Shown here one piece after another: positions 36,405 to 44,797 of a stretch of DNA of 64,000 nt. Every line of letters begins with the position of its first letter. Within the stretch, counting starts at the first letter, position 1. The stretch is from Rahnella sp. AA (GTDB lineage Bacteria > Pseudomonadota > Gammaproteobacteria > Enterobacterales > Enterobacteriaceae). The DNA lies in assembly GCF_002834385.1 (NCBI RefSeq), contig NZ_PITQ01000001.1, positions 682,001 through 746,000 on the forward strand, read 5' to 3'. Below the pieces are notes generated by a model. That model made no database searches, had not been told where the DNA came from, and saw nothing but the letters and a program-made list of their open reading frames with translations. Both the position numbers and the translations under genes were made by a program.

Positions 36405-39023
36405 TTACTCGTGATCTTCCGGTAGCTTCATCACTACAAAAGCGGGCTGTTCTCCCCCCACTCGAATCGCTTTGCGGGTCAGCCCCTTTAATGGCTTATC
36501 CAGCATCCCTGCTTCTGCCAGTGCCTGAGCGAAAGCTATCGGGTTATATCCTTTCGAAATTTCTTCACGGAACACGGCTGGGAAGGTATAGAACGTTTGT
36601 TTTTCATCCTGCGCTCTGGTAACGCGATAACCCGCTAGATCTTTTACTGGCATATCTCGTGGGTCAGCCTCCGGATGCGGTAAATAGCGGCTATATCCGA
36701 AGCGTTGTAGAAAACCTTGAGCCTGCTCTATGCAGGCTTTTGATTCGCGATTGCCCATACCGAATTCGCAAACCCATGCGTTAAAACTTTGCTGCAAAGC
36801 GTCGTGGCTCTCATGAGCTGTCCAACTGGTGAAACGTTCTGCCAGTACAAGCGCGGTTTCAAGCAGAGAGAACCTCACCGCCACACGCCTTACCTGCTCA
36901 CCAACTGCGGGATCCAGACCTGCCAGCCATAGACGTTCGTAGTGTTTTGTGGCATCGGTTGCGGCTTCTTTCTGGCTGGCGAGATGTGAGATCCATGCCC
37001 GACCGGCTGCGCCGTAATTAGTAATGCTGGCGCTCCGTATCGCAGTTGCGTGCGCCTGTCCGTCTGCATGATTATGAAACTGAGTGGCTTTGCTGATGGG
37101 GACATTGAGCAGCCGTACCAACTGCCCCGCATTGATTTTGCCGCCATCGGCGCGCAGGTAACTTTCCAAATCTGTTTCGCCGGTGCTGAAGGCCATTGCG
37201 CGCCAGCGCTTTAAATCACGGTTGCCGCCGTCCTTTGCACCCTGTATTTTTCCGACGCCGTTAAACAGTGCATAGGCAGATTCGGCAACGGCGCGGCGGT
37301 TACTGCCCTGACCGATTTCATCCAGCGGCATAAATCCATCGTTATGGGCGGCGGCTTCGTTGATGAGCCCGAGCGCGGTGGAATACCAGGTCAGTTTCAA
37401 TGTTTCCGGTTCGCCGTAGAGGCTGGTGGCGGCGTTACACGTGGTTGTTTTGCCTGTGGATGAGCCGCCGAACAGATGTACACCAAACCCATCAGCACTG
37501 ACCAGCCCGATAAGGGGCGCTGCCAGCGCGCAGGCAATTGCAAGCATCATAGAGGGATTGCCCCGTGCAAGTGCCGCCACGCTATCGCGCCAGCTCTCTG
37601 GCGACCCTTTAATGCCATATCCTTTGGCTGCGCTGGATTTTCCATTGAATAACACTGGTGAGGCGGGTTCACCGATCACCGATCCATCCGGCATCAGATA
37701 GGCTCCATACTGCCAGCCGGTAGAGTCTGTAATTGACCAGCGTTGACCTGTTTCACTTTGAGAAAGATGGTCTGCCAAAATAGCCCTCAGGCCGCTTTTT
37801 GCTGTCACCCGCACACCACTTCGGCGTAACCGAACCCATCCTTCACGCTCACCTATCTCGCTCATCGGCATGGCTTCGATATGCGGAGCAGTGCCACCGG
37901 CAGGAATGGCTTTTAGTATCAGGTAGCGTTCTGTTTCACTGGCACCAATGCCAATTACTTCGAGTGGATCGCTCAGCCAGCTTTCCCGTTCAATGAGTTC
38001 TCCGCTGTAGGAGTCGGTGCGCGGTTCAATCCAGTACAGCCCTCCAGGCCGTAATGCAGCATGAGGTTTCAGCGGTGAAGTCTTTATCATGGCGCTGTCC
38101 TGTGGTTGATAGAGCGAAGCATTGAATAAGCTGGCGCACTGCATGACGCCATGACGCTGGCGGCAGTCGTCCCAGTCTGCTTTTTCGAGGGTAGGAGGTA
38201 TCGCCACCCAGCCGGAAACTGCCACTGCGGCTTTCTCTGCGGCCAGCTTTCCAGTGTTTGTTTTATCGGGGGAAATATCGTTATCCGCAGCGATGATAAT
38301 TTTTGCCTGTGAATACTTGCTACGGATGACAACCGCGACCGGTAACAGGTTTCCCGCATCCACGGCCATGACACAAAGCGCATCAGGCCGCATCAGGCTG
38401 ATGCTCAAAGCAGTAGCCAGCCCTTCAGCCAGAATGACGGTCATCGGCGTTTCAGGGGCGTCAGGGACAAGGTAAAAAGCACCTTTCTTAGCAGAGCATT
38501 TCAGTAACTTTTTTTCACCGGTTGGATGGATAACCTGCGCCGCCGTGATCTCTCCGGCTCTGTCTGTCAGCGCAAGTAAAATTTGGCCGACGGTCAGGAT
38601 CGGAAATAAAAAGCCGTTCAATCCCTTGCGCTTCAGGTATTCAGATTCCCCCTGAGAAGACAGAGATAACATTCGGGTAAACGCGACGGGAAAAGGCGTT
38701 GTCTGAGTCGTTAACTTTATGGCTGGCGCTTCCATCGGAAGGCTGAGTACCTCGGCGACCAGTTCGGCGGCTTCTTTGGCATTACAGCTTTTTACTTTCA
38801 TCACCAAATCCAGCCCGTCACCAGCGCCGCATTGGTTGCAAAGGTAAGAGCCTTTGCCTTCTAAATCGTCAAAACGAAACCGATTCGAGCCACCGCAAGC
38901 AGGGCAAGGCACATGCTGTTTAGGGGATTTTGGGACGGTCACTGAAAGCGAATTTAGCACCTCAGGCCAGTGGTGGCGCGCCTTCTCTACAGTCTGATGT
39001 ATCAGATCGATTGTTTTCATCAC
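36405..39023 (-). CDS. P4 alpha-type primase-helicase
   Basis: 872 aa. Zinc ribbon C40-x2-C43 and C62-x2-C65 (CPACGGSNRF, LCNQCGAGDG) of the phage primase type. Toprim domain with E200 in VILAEGLATAL and AADND at 245-249. DUF927-type helicase with Walker A FGGSSTGKTTT at 518-528 and MPLDEIGQGS as Walker B. It makes primers and unwinds the island's DNA from the iteron origin next door. The start overlaps the CxxC-protein gene by four bases. Confidence 0.9.
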   Translation of the reverse strand: MMKTIDLIHQTVEKARHHWPEVLNSLSVTVPKSPKQHVPCPACGGSNRFRFDDLEGKGSYLCNQCGAGDGLDLVMKVKSCNAKEAAELVAEVLSLPMEAPAIKLTTQTTPFPVAFTRMLSLSSQGESEYLKRKGLNGFLFPILTVGQILLALTDRAGEITAAQVIHPTGEKKLLKCSAKKGAFYLVPDAPETPMTVILAEGLATALSISLMRPDALCVMAVDAGNLLPVAVVIRSKYSQAKIIIAADNDISPDKTNTGKLAAEKAAVAVSGWVAIPPTLEKADWDDCRQRHGVMQCASLFNASLYQPQDSAMIKTSPLKPHAALRPGGLYWIEPRTDSYSGELIERESWLSDPLEVIGIGASETERYLILKAIPAGGTAPHIEAMPMSEIGEREGWVRLRRSGVRVTAKSGLRAILADHLSQSETGQRWSITDSTGWQYGAYLMPDGSVIGEPASPVLFNGKSSAAKGYGIKGSPESWRDSVAALARGNPSMMLAIACALAAPLIGLVSADGFGVHLFGGSSTGKTTTCNAATSLYGEPETLKLTWYSTALGLINEAAAHNDGFMPLDEIGQGSNRRAVAESAYALFNGVGKIQGAKDGGNRDLKRWRAMAFSTGETDLESYLRADGGKINAGQLVRLLNVPISKATQFHNHADGQAHATAIRSASITNYGAAGRAWISHLASQKEAATDATKHYERLWLAGLDPAVGEQVRRVAVRFSLLETALVLAERFTSWTAHESHDALQQSFNAWVCEFGMGNRESKACIEQAQGFLQRFGYSRYLPHPEADPRDMPVKDLAGYRVTRAQDEKQTFYTFPAVFREEISKGYNPIAFAQALAEAGMLDKPLKGLTRKAIRVGGEQPAFVVMKLPEDHE

Positions 39024-39412
39024 TCAGCTCCATTTTGCGAATTGAGCGAATTGCGAATCATCTCCAGGCGTTCACATAAAACAAAAGCGATAACCTCTTT
39101 CACCGCCTTATTGCTGAGCATGATCAGGGCGTAATTGAGTGCACGACATTGATCGCAAAGCTCTGAGGGTTCGAGCTCAGTGTTATCAAATAAACCATCG
39201 TCAGCGACGGGGTGAAGAGTTTGGCGGTTTTCTGGGACGGGCAAGGCCAGCGCGTTTTCAAGATTCTCGAGCTGGGTTTGCATCATCAGGGAAAGATAGG
39301 TTTGCGCGTGGGTGTTTTGGGGATTGATCAGGGCGTTTGCCAGTAACCGGCAGCTGTCGCAAATTGACCAGGAGTCGGGAAGGGTATCGGTTGGATGGGT
39401 AAAATCATTCAT
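39020..39412 (-). CDS. Small protein with two CxxC motifs, satellite control region
   Basis: 130 aa starting at ATG 39412, with GGAG six bases upstream. Two similar units are visible: SICDSCRLLANAL (C18, C21) and LCDQCRALNYALI (C86, C89), so an internal duplication and possible metal binding. In P4 the kil/eps genes occupy this place, between the CI RNA and alpha. The function is not recognised. A longer reading frame through to 39892 exists but crosses the structured immunity RNA. Confidence 0.7.
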   Translation of the reverse strand: MNDFTHPTDTLPDSWSICDSCRLLANALINPQNTHAQTYLSLMMQTQLENLENALALPVPENRQTLHPVADDGLFDNTELEPSELCDQCRALNYALIMLSNKAVKEVIAFVLCERLEMIRNSLNSQNGAE

Positions 39413-39892
39413 GGTGCGCTCCGGTGAACAAACGACGGGCGCGGACAAATAAATGAGTTGGGGTGAGGATCGTAGCCATATGGCAGCCTCCTTCAGATAG
39501 CGGGTAACGCTACCACGAGAGGTGCGAAGCTCTTGGGTGGTAGCCCAGACGAGGTTCGCACTACCGGTTCTGAAGGCTACCGGCCAGCCCGAGGGCTGCC
39601 TCGCCTGAGCCACCATAGTAAGATTACAAGCGCAGGTTAAAAAACGCACTGGTAACAGGTGTGCAAAGGCAGCGACACAGAGACGTTTAGATAAAACGGG
39701 CTGTGTCGCCTTCAGATTACTCGGGGTGCGAAACCCGACTGCGGATTTTGCCGCAGCGGCGCGACTATACTCCAATCCGCGATACATAACCAAGTAAGCC
39801 GGATAGGTTTTGCGAGGTATATTCCGCACCTGTTCGCGGGGTTCCTTCGCGCGCGCGCGCAGTTTGTGGCGATATTCAGAAACAGAAATCAT
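39413..39892 (-). CDS. Ash/Icd-like reading frame over the immunity leader, doubtful protein
   Basis: The frame reads AAAKSAVGFRTPSNLKAT and TMVAQARQPSGWPVAFRTG, the pattern annotated as Ash or Icd-like protein in P4-like elements. It is continuous with the CxxC gene downstream (290 aa together), starts four bases inside alpA's end, and coincides with seqA and the C4-type RNA. The conservation may reflect the RNA rather than a protein. It is kept as a possible product only. Confidence 0.4.
39536..39614 (-). ncRNA. P4 CI / C4-type immunity RNA of the island
   Basis: On the minus strand a closing stem GGTGGCTCAG with CTGGGCTACC, extended by CGAGG/CCTCG, encloses hairpins CAGCCC-TCG-GGGCTG and CCGGT...ACCGG. 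The open segment AGTGCGAA is complementary to TTCGCAC both upstream (seqA, about 39726-39736) and downstream (seqC, 39521-39528). This is the P4 immunity layout. The first hairpin differs in sequence from the orphan copy at 2999 but keeps its pairing. Confidence 0.75.
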
Positions 39893-40095
39893 GATTTAGC
39901 ATCCCGTTCTGCAACACGGTTTATTAACCATTCCTCGATTTCATCTTCAAACCAGCCAAGCAAACGCATCCCCAGACGGAAACCTTTAGGAAACTGTCCT
40001 GAGTTAATCAGTTCCTGAAAGGCGCTGTCAGAATTAATTCTGATAATCTCTTTAACTTCTTTCTTGAGAAGGATTTTACGATTTGAAAGATTCAT
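39889..40095 (-). CDS. alpA: AlpA-family transcriptional regulator
   Basis: 68 aa AlpA/excisionase-like winged-helix protein. It has the RKILLKKEVKEIIRINSDSAF helix and PKGFRLGMRLLGWFEDEIEEW, typical of AlpA (PRAVKLGGRSIGWPEDEIEAW). In CP4-57, AlpA turns on the integrase and excision; in Gram-negative PICIs it is the early activator. It ends four bases inside the next frame. Four TTGGAA repeats lie just upstream. Confidence 0.87.
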   Translation of the reverse strand: MNLSNRKILLKKEVKEIIRINSDSAFQELINSGQFPKGFRLGMRLLGWFEDEIEEWLINRVAERDAKS

Positions 40096-40164
40096 AGCAA
40101 CTATCTCCAGTAACCGGCGTATTCCGGTTTATGCAGATAGTTAATCAGGATGTTTTAAACAGTA

Positions 40165-40224
40165 TTGGAAGTTGACAAAAGATTGTTGGAAGTGGCTTTT
40201 TAGGATTTGGAAATAGATTTGGAA
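40165..40224. promoter_or_regulatory. TTGGAA direct repeats upstream of alpA
   Basis: TTGGAA at 40165, 40186, 40207 and 40219. The first three are exactly 21 bp apart, two helix turns. They are probably binding sites of AlpA or another island regulator in the 147-bp gap before alpA. Confidence 0.5.
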
Positions 40225-40242
40225 GTTTGAATAAAATCCAAA

Positions 40243-40944
40243 TCAGTTATCTTTTAGCTGCGGAGAAAACTTCGTAAGTGCTTCATTAATCAGGTTGGTT
40301 AACTGCCTTTCGGTCACCACTTCAGCATCAGGATTGAATTCTATCAGCGCATCCAGCGCCGTTTTGGCAACTGCCGAACGGTTAAGTTTTTTCCCTCTTC
40401 GGTATTTGGAACCTGACTTTTCCAGCGCCAGGCATAAACCAGCAATAAACTTTAATGCAGTATCCATCCCTTTAGCGTCATTTTCCCAAACCGGTAGCCC
40501 TTGCGAAAGTGACGGCGATTGTGGCGAAGCATAAACATCGATGTCTTGTCCGATATCATTAAAGAATATTTGCAGGTCATCCCGACTGAAACCGTACTTA
40601 TCTATACAGACCTTGGACATCGCCAGTTCGTAATAGAAGTGTTGTGAAAATTCTGGCGTATAGGCCATACCACTGATAATACATTCGTACATATTTTCTA
40701 TGATGTTCACACCGGTAGCATTTTTATGCAATTTGGAATCGAGGCATGAAATTGTCATTTCATTCGTTGCCGAGAGAAAATATATGTCGAGAAGACGACG
40801 CTTCTCTCTGAGCATCTTTCTTAGCAGGATTTCAGCTAATTGACCGTTGCTGGCCTGAGGATACTCAGTGGCGAGAAGGGTGATTGTTTCTTTAAAAGAA
40901 ACAAACTTCATGATTTTCGAATGATGTTCTTGCAGCAGATCCAT
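40243..40944 (-). CDS. Unknown satellite-island protein
   Basis: 233 aa from ATG 40944 (GAGG ribosome site). No domain is recognised. It is mostly helical, with a basic stretch KYRRGKKLNRSAVAKTALDAL near residue 190 that could bind nucleic acid, and no membrane segment. Proteins of this size and place, between int and alpA, are common in P4-like islands and are uncharacterised. Confidence 0.6.
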   Translation of the reverse strand: MDLLQEHHSKIMKFVSFKETITLLATEYPQASNGQLAEILLRKMLREKRRLLDIYFLSATNEMTISCLDSKLHKNATGVNIIENMYECIISGMAYTPEFSQHFYYELAMSKVCIDKYGFSRDDLQIFFNDIGQDIDVYASPQSPSLSQGLPVWENDAKGMDTALKFIAGLCLALEKSGSKYRRGKKLNRSAVAKTALDALIEFNPDAEVVTERQLTNLINEALTKFSPQLKDN

Positions 40945-41030
40945 GTATACCTCGGAGTGAAAGAACATCAGATGTCATCAAATACAGATACCTAACGATA
41001 GTCGATAAAGTTCATGACGTTGAAAATTTA

Positions 41031-42299
41031 TCATTCGCCGATAAGTCTTAATCCGCGATAATTGTCGGTAGCTAAAGTCATACCACGCGCCGCTGCTTCT
41101 ACAAACTCCCCCCACCAGCTCATCAACGCTCGACGTTGTTCCAGATAAGTGCTGCGGTTATACGCGCGGCGGACTTCATCCTTATCAACATGTGAGAGAG
41201 CTGCTTCGATAGCATCGGGATTAAACCCATTCTCATTCATTGCCGTAGACGCAATTGAGCGCATTCCATGAGCCACCAGCATATTTTGATAGCCCATGCG
41301 CTTTATCGCGGCGTTTGCTGTCTGGCTGTTCATCGGCGTTTTAGGATTCTTGATAGAAGGGAATACGTGTTCACGATGCTGGCTGAGAGGGGAAAGGGTT
41401 TGCAGAATATCGAGAGCCGGTTCTGACAGTGGGATAACGTGAACATAACCACTGGCTTTGCGTTTCTGGTTCCCTTTCATTTTGTGAGCAGGGATCCGCC
41501 ATTCCTTGTTCTCAATATCGATATCTTCCCATGCGGTTTCGGCTGCTTCAGCCGGTCTTACTAAAGTAAGCAACTGCCATTTGATTACCAGGCGCGTCGT
41601 GAGATCAATGCTTGCCAGTGAAACTGCCTTCATGAATGCCGGTAATTCTTCAGGGCGTATAGTGGGCATGTGTTCTTTTTTGGGTTTCTTAAATGCTCTC
41701 CCAATCCCTGAAGCCGGATTGGCATCAATCAGGCCAGAGTTAACTGCATATATCATGATCTCATTTACTCGCTGGCTCAGACGTCTGACTGTTTCCAAAG
41801 CGCCACGAGCAGATACCGGTTCGAGCGTGCTGATCACTGTTTTAGCTTTGATGAGGCTTACCGGCAAAGCGCCTAGAGTCGGGAGCAAATCTTTCTCAAT
41901 AGAGCGCCAGACGTCTTTCGCATAGTCCGCAGAAATCTCAGATTTTTTAATCTGCATCCAGGCTTCAGCGACATTTGCAAAAGTATGCGTGCTAATGGCT
42001 GTTTCAGCTTCAGTGAGCTCGCGCTGATGGTTTTGGGGATCGATATTTTTCGCAAGCAGTGTTTTGGCATTTTCGCGGAGCTGGCGTGCCTCGGCCAAAG
42101 AAATTGCCGGATAATTGCCAAAAGTGAGAGTGGTGCGTTTTTTAGTTTGGGGATGGTAGTAGCGGAAGCGCCACGTTTTCACACCCGTAGATTTGACGAG
42201 GAGAAGCAAACCTCCGCCATCATAGAGTGATAAATCCTTGTCAGATGTCTTGGCTGCTTTAACTTCGGTGTTATTGAGGGGCTGAGTTTGTGTCGCCAT
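41031..42299 (-). CDS. P4-type tyrosine integrase
   Basis: 422 aa from ATG 42299; reading on to 42401 would run over the arm sites. The N-terminal DUF4102-type arm-binding domain is at about residues 5-85 (LSLYDGGGLLLLVKSTGVKTWRF region). The catalytic domain has Arg in LTLVRPAEAAETAWEDID, H-x2-R in VAHGMRSIAST and nucleophile Tyr in EVRRAYNRS. It recombines the island at the tmRNA end. The gene faces away from ssrA, with its start next to the right repeat as in CP4-57. Confidence 0.93.
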   Translation of the reverse strand: MATQTQPLNNTEVKAAKTSDKDLSLYDGGGLLLLVKSTGVKTWRFRYYHPQTKKRTTLTFGNYPAISLAEARQLRENAKTLLAKNIDPQNHQRELTEAETAISTHTFANVAEAWMQIKKSEISADYAKDVWRSIEKDLLPTLGALPVSLIKAKTVISTLEPVSARGALETVRRLSQRVNEIMIYAVNSGLIDANPASGIGRAFKKPKKEHMPTIRPEELPAFMKAVSLASIDLTTRLVIKWQLLTLVRPAEAAETAWEDIDIENKEWRIPAHKMKGNQKRKASGYVHVIPLSEPALDILQTLSPLSQHREHVFPSIKNPKTPMNSQTANAAIKRMGYQNMLVAHGMRSIASTAMNENGFNPDAIEAALSHVDKDEVRRAYNRSTYLEQRRALMSWWGEFVEAAARGMTLATDNYRGLRLIGE

Positions 42300-42321
42300 T
42301 ATGCCGCCATGCATGGGGTGA

Positions 42322-42376
42322 TTTGGGACTACGTTTTTTGGGACTCGGGAAGTGTAGTCCCAAACTGAGTCCCAAA
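42322..42376. promoter_or_regulatory. Probable integrase arm sites and int promoter, right end
   Basis: TTTGGGAC at 42322-42329 and 42337-42344 and, inverted, GTCCCAAA at 42357-42364 and 42369-42376. The last pair has the same 12-bp period as the left-end pair (31800-31819). They lie directly before int, so Int could also repress its own gene. Confidence 0.65.
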
Positions 42377-42414
42377 ATAACAGGGTAGAACCATGACACA
42401 CCGATAGATAACGG

Positions 42415-42499
42415 GCAATAAAAAAGCCGCAAACCCTTGCGGGCTGCGGCTTTCTTTGCGGTAACGGCCTTATCTGGTAATAACCGAAACCTTGTTTGG
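42415..42499. repeat. Right attachment site, ssrA 3' end
   Basis: 85-bp repeat matching 31643-31727. It runs from the CCA end of tmRNA through the ssrA terminator. Confidence 0.9.
42420..42457 (-). terminator. ssrA rho-independent terminator
   Basis: On the minus strand AAAGCCGCAGCCCGC, a short AAGG loop, then GGTTTGCGGCTTTTTT. The same hairpin is copied in the left attachment site at about 31648-31684. Confidence 0.85.
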
Positions 42500-42860
42500 T
42501 GGAGCTGGGGGGATTTGAACCCCCGTCCGAAATTACTACACCGTCGGCACTACATGCTTAGTCCAATCTTTACATTCGCCGGTTAGCTGCGGATGGACAC
42601 GCCACTAACAAACTATCCTGATTGGGTTTAACGCTTTCACCCCAGGCAAGGTGTCCACGCGATCTCTTTTGGGTTTGACCTCTCTTGATCCCCGTCCTAA
42701 GAGCGGAGGCTAGGGAGAGAGGGCTCTAAGCAGGGTATTAAGCTGCTAGGGCGTAGTTTTCGTCGTTTGCGACTATTTTTTTGCGGCTTTTTACGAGGCC
42801 AACCGCCCCTCGGCATGCTCCTTGGGCTTCGCAAATCCCGTCGAATCCAGAATCAGCCCC
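42497..42860 (-). ncRNA. ssrA: tmRNA
   Basis: 364 nt. The 5' end is GGGGCTGATTCTGGATTCGA and the 3' end GGGTTCAAATCCCCCCAGC... with an encoded CCA, together a tRNA-Ala-like half. The tag frame GCAAACGACGAAAACTACGC... encodes ANDENYALAA and stop. It rescues stalled ribosomes with SmpB. The island integrated at its CCA end and left the RNA intact. smpB lies 50 bp upstream on the same strand. Confidence 0.98.
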
Positions 42861-42874
42861 AAGTACTATTTCGC

Positions 42875-42880
42875 AGTATA
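42875..42880 (-). promoter_or_regulatory. Probable ssrA -10 element
   Basis: TATACT on the minus strand, about 14 bases before the mature 5' end, which would give a short leader removed by processing. A matching -35 is weak. Confidence 0.5.
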
Positions 42881-42909
42881 CCAGAAAAACTACATGCTAA
42901 GCCAGAGAC

Positions 42910-43392
42910 TTAGCGGTTTGAGTTCTTCATGATACGTGCTTTGTCTACTTTCCACTCACGATCTTTAATGTCATCGCGCTTATCGTGCTCTTTCTTACCT
43001 TTTGCCAGGCCGATTTTCACTTTTGACCAGGCGTTTTTCCAATACATGGAAAGTGCTACGACGGTGTAACCATCGCGAGTCACTTTACCGAACAGCGTTT
43101 CTAGCTCACGTTTGTTCAGCAGTAATTTTCTTGTGCGGGTCGGATCACAAACCACATGACTTGACGCCACGTTGAGAGGTTGAATGGTTGCGCCGAATAA
43201 AAAGGCTTCACCGTCGCGGAATGTGACATAGCTGTCAGTGATGTTTGCCTTACCAGCACGCATCGATTTGACTTCCCATCCCTGCAAAGCAAGCCCCGCC
43301 TCGATTTCATCTTCGATGAAATATTCATGGCGAGCGCGTTTGTTCATCGCGATAGTCGCGGAACCGGGTTTATGTGCTTTTTTCTTTGTCAT
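42910..43392 (-). CDS. smpB: SsrA-binding protein SmpB
   Basis: 160 aa, the same length as E. coli SmpB. Typical segments are [34 protein letters not shown] and DSYV, with the basic C-terminal tail [20 protein letters not shown] that enters the ribosomal mRNA channel. It works with tmRNA in trans-translation. It is divergent from ratA. Confidence 0.97.
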   Translation of the reverse strand: MTKKKAHKPGSATIAMNKRARHEYFIEDEIEAGLALQGWEVKSMRAGKANITDSYVTFRDGEAFLFGATIQPLNVASSHVVCDPTRTRKLLLNKRELETLFGKVTRDGYTVVALSMYWKNAWSKVKIGLAKGKKEHDKRDDIKDREWKVDKARIMKNSNR

Positions 43393-43552
43393 AGTGATAC
43401 TTATTATACTGCAAGCGATGGCGAATGAAATCCCTACGCTATCCCAGTCTGGTGTTTTTCCTGTTTGTTTGTCGTGCCTTGCACTTTGTAGTTTTTATTA
43501 CCGAGCGGATAAATGGTATTATCTGTACGTTTTATGACACCTGGAAAATGAT

Positions 43553-43987
43553 ATGCCACAGATAAGTCGTTCTGCGCTTGTGCCGTTCAGCGTGGAACAG
43601 ATGTACACCTTAGTGAATGATGTCGATGCCTACCCGCAATTTCTGCCTGGTTGTACAGGCAGTCGGATTTTAGAAAACAGCGATACGTCGATGACCGCTG
43701 CTGTCGATGTTTCTAAAGCGGGCATCAGTAAAACGTTTACCACGAAAAATACGCTGATAAGCAATAAACGCATTGATATGCAGCTGGTTGATGGCCCGTT
43801 TCGGAAACTGACCGGCGGTTGGGATTTCATCGAACTGAGCCCTGATGCATGTAAAGTCCAGCTAAGCCTGGATTTCGAATTTACGAATAAGCTGATTGAG
43901 CTTGCGTTCGGTAAAATCTTCAAAGAGCTTGCAGGAAGCATGGTTCAGGCTTTCACTTTGCGTGCAAAAGAGGTTTACAGTGTCTGA
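43553..43987 (+). CDS. ratA: Ribosome-association toxin RatA
   Basis: 144 aa START/polyketide-cyclase-like protein (IPR RatA/PasT). [33 protein letters not shown] and [21 protein letters not shown] match RatA of E. coli, which blocks 30S-50S association when overproduced. It overlaps rnfH by eight bases, the usual pair. Confidence 0.92.
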   Translation: MPQISRSALVPFSVEQMYTLVNDVDAYPQFLPGCTGSRILENSDTSMTAAVDVSKAGISKTFTTKNTLISNKRIDMQLVDGPFRKLTGGWDFIELSPDACKVQLSLDFEFTNKLIELAFGKIFKELAGSMVQAFTLRAKEVYSV

Positions 43988-44264
43988 GATCCGCGTTGAA
44001 GTGGTCTACGCGTTGCCAGAACGTCAGTACCTGCGAACCGTCAAACTGGAAGAAGGAAGCAATGTTGAACAGGCTGTTATTGCTTCTGGCTTGCTTGAAC
44101 TGCGTCAGGACATTGATTTAAAGAAGAACAAGCTGGGGATTTACAGCCGGCCCGTAAAATTGGTGGATACGGTGAGCGACGGTGATCGGATTGAAATTTA
44201 CCGGCCATTGATTGCGGATCCAAAAGAGTTACGGCGCATACGCGCTGAGCGTTCCAAAAAATAA
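43980..44264 (+). CDS. rnfH: RnfH/RatB family protein
   Basis: 94 aa ubiquitin-fold protein. The GTG start at 43980 is chosen because it gives [17 protein letters not shown], the conserved N-terminus, and couples the gene to ratA (overlap GTGTCTGA). The family is sometimes called the RatA antitoxin candidate, but the role is unproven. Confidence 0.9.
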   Translation: MSEIRVEVVYALPERQYLRTVKLEEGSNVEQAVIASGLLELRQDIDLKKNKLGIYSRPVKLVDTVSDGDRIEIYRPLIADPKELRRIRAERSKK

Positions 44265-44288
44265 GGCGCCTTTGGCGCCTTATTTTTT
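44263..44288. terminator. Terminator between rnfH and bamE
   Basis: AAGGCGCC, TTT loop, GGCGCCTT, then ATTTTTTT. Confidence 0.9.
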
Positions 44289-44340
44289 TACCCTGAAAGA
44301 TGATTTTTGGTGTTACCAGAGACCATCATCTCCGGGCGAT

Positions 44341-44691
44341 TTATTTTTGATCGCTCAATTTTGGTTTGTTATCAATATTGGTCAATTCGCCAGCCTGGTT
44401 GAAGGTCAGCGTTAATGTTTGCTGAGTGATACCTTCATGACCTGGTTCCTGGCGGAACACGTAATACCAAACATCACTGCCAAACGGGTCGTGCAGCATC
44501 GGCGTGCCAAGAACATAAGCAACCTGTTGCTTAGTCATGCCGGTATGAATTTTTTGAACATCAGCAGGAGACAAATAGTTCCCCTGATTGATGTCAGGCC
44601 GATAAACCACCTTTTCCAGAGTGGAACAGCCCGCAGTAAGCATTAGAAGAGCTACAGCGGCGGCAGTTAGCGTTTTACAGCGCATAGTCAT
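44341..44691 (-). CDS. bamE: Outer-membrane assembly lipoprotein BamE
   Basis: 116 aa (114 from the inner ATG at 44685). Lipoprotein signal with lipobox LTAGC, Cys near residue 22. [29 protein letters not shown] and [16 protein letters not shown] are nearly as in E. coli. It supports the BamA beta-barrel insertion machine at the inner leaflet of the outer membrane. Next gene upstream is recN. Confidence 0.96.
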   Translation of the reverse strand: MTMRCKTLTAAAVALLMLTAGCSTLEKVVYRPDINQGNYLSPADVQKIHTGMTKQQVAYVLGTPMLHDPFGSDVWYYVFRQEPGHEGITQQTLTLTFNQAGELTNIDNKPKLSDQK

Positions 44692-44797
44692 TACATTCCT
44701 TTAGGGCATAAGATGCCGATGATAATAGACCTTTCATCAGTTTGAAACCTTTGCGGGGCACCTGTATGACCGCTTAAATGTAAAAAAGTTGAGCTTT

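Larger units (their letters stand above)
31643..42499. mobile_element. Satellite/PICI-like genomic island at ssrA
   Basis: A 10.8-kb element between two 85-bp repeats. On the minus strand it carries integrase, unknown 233-aa protein, AlpA, C4-type immunity RNA, CxxC protein, primase-helicase, iteron origin, Ner-like repressor, nuclease-NTPase and small terminase. It has no portal, capsid or tail gene. The ssrA 3' end is the site used by CP4-57 in E. coli. The gene set resembles P4-like satellites and Gram-negative phage-inducible islands. Confidence 0.88.

Noticed and set aside
42300-42401. N-terminal extension of the integrase
   Set aside because: It is made of arm-site repeats; homologous integrases begin near the MATQ segment.
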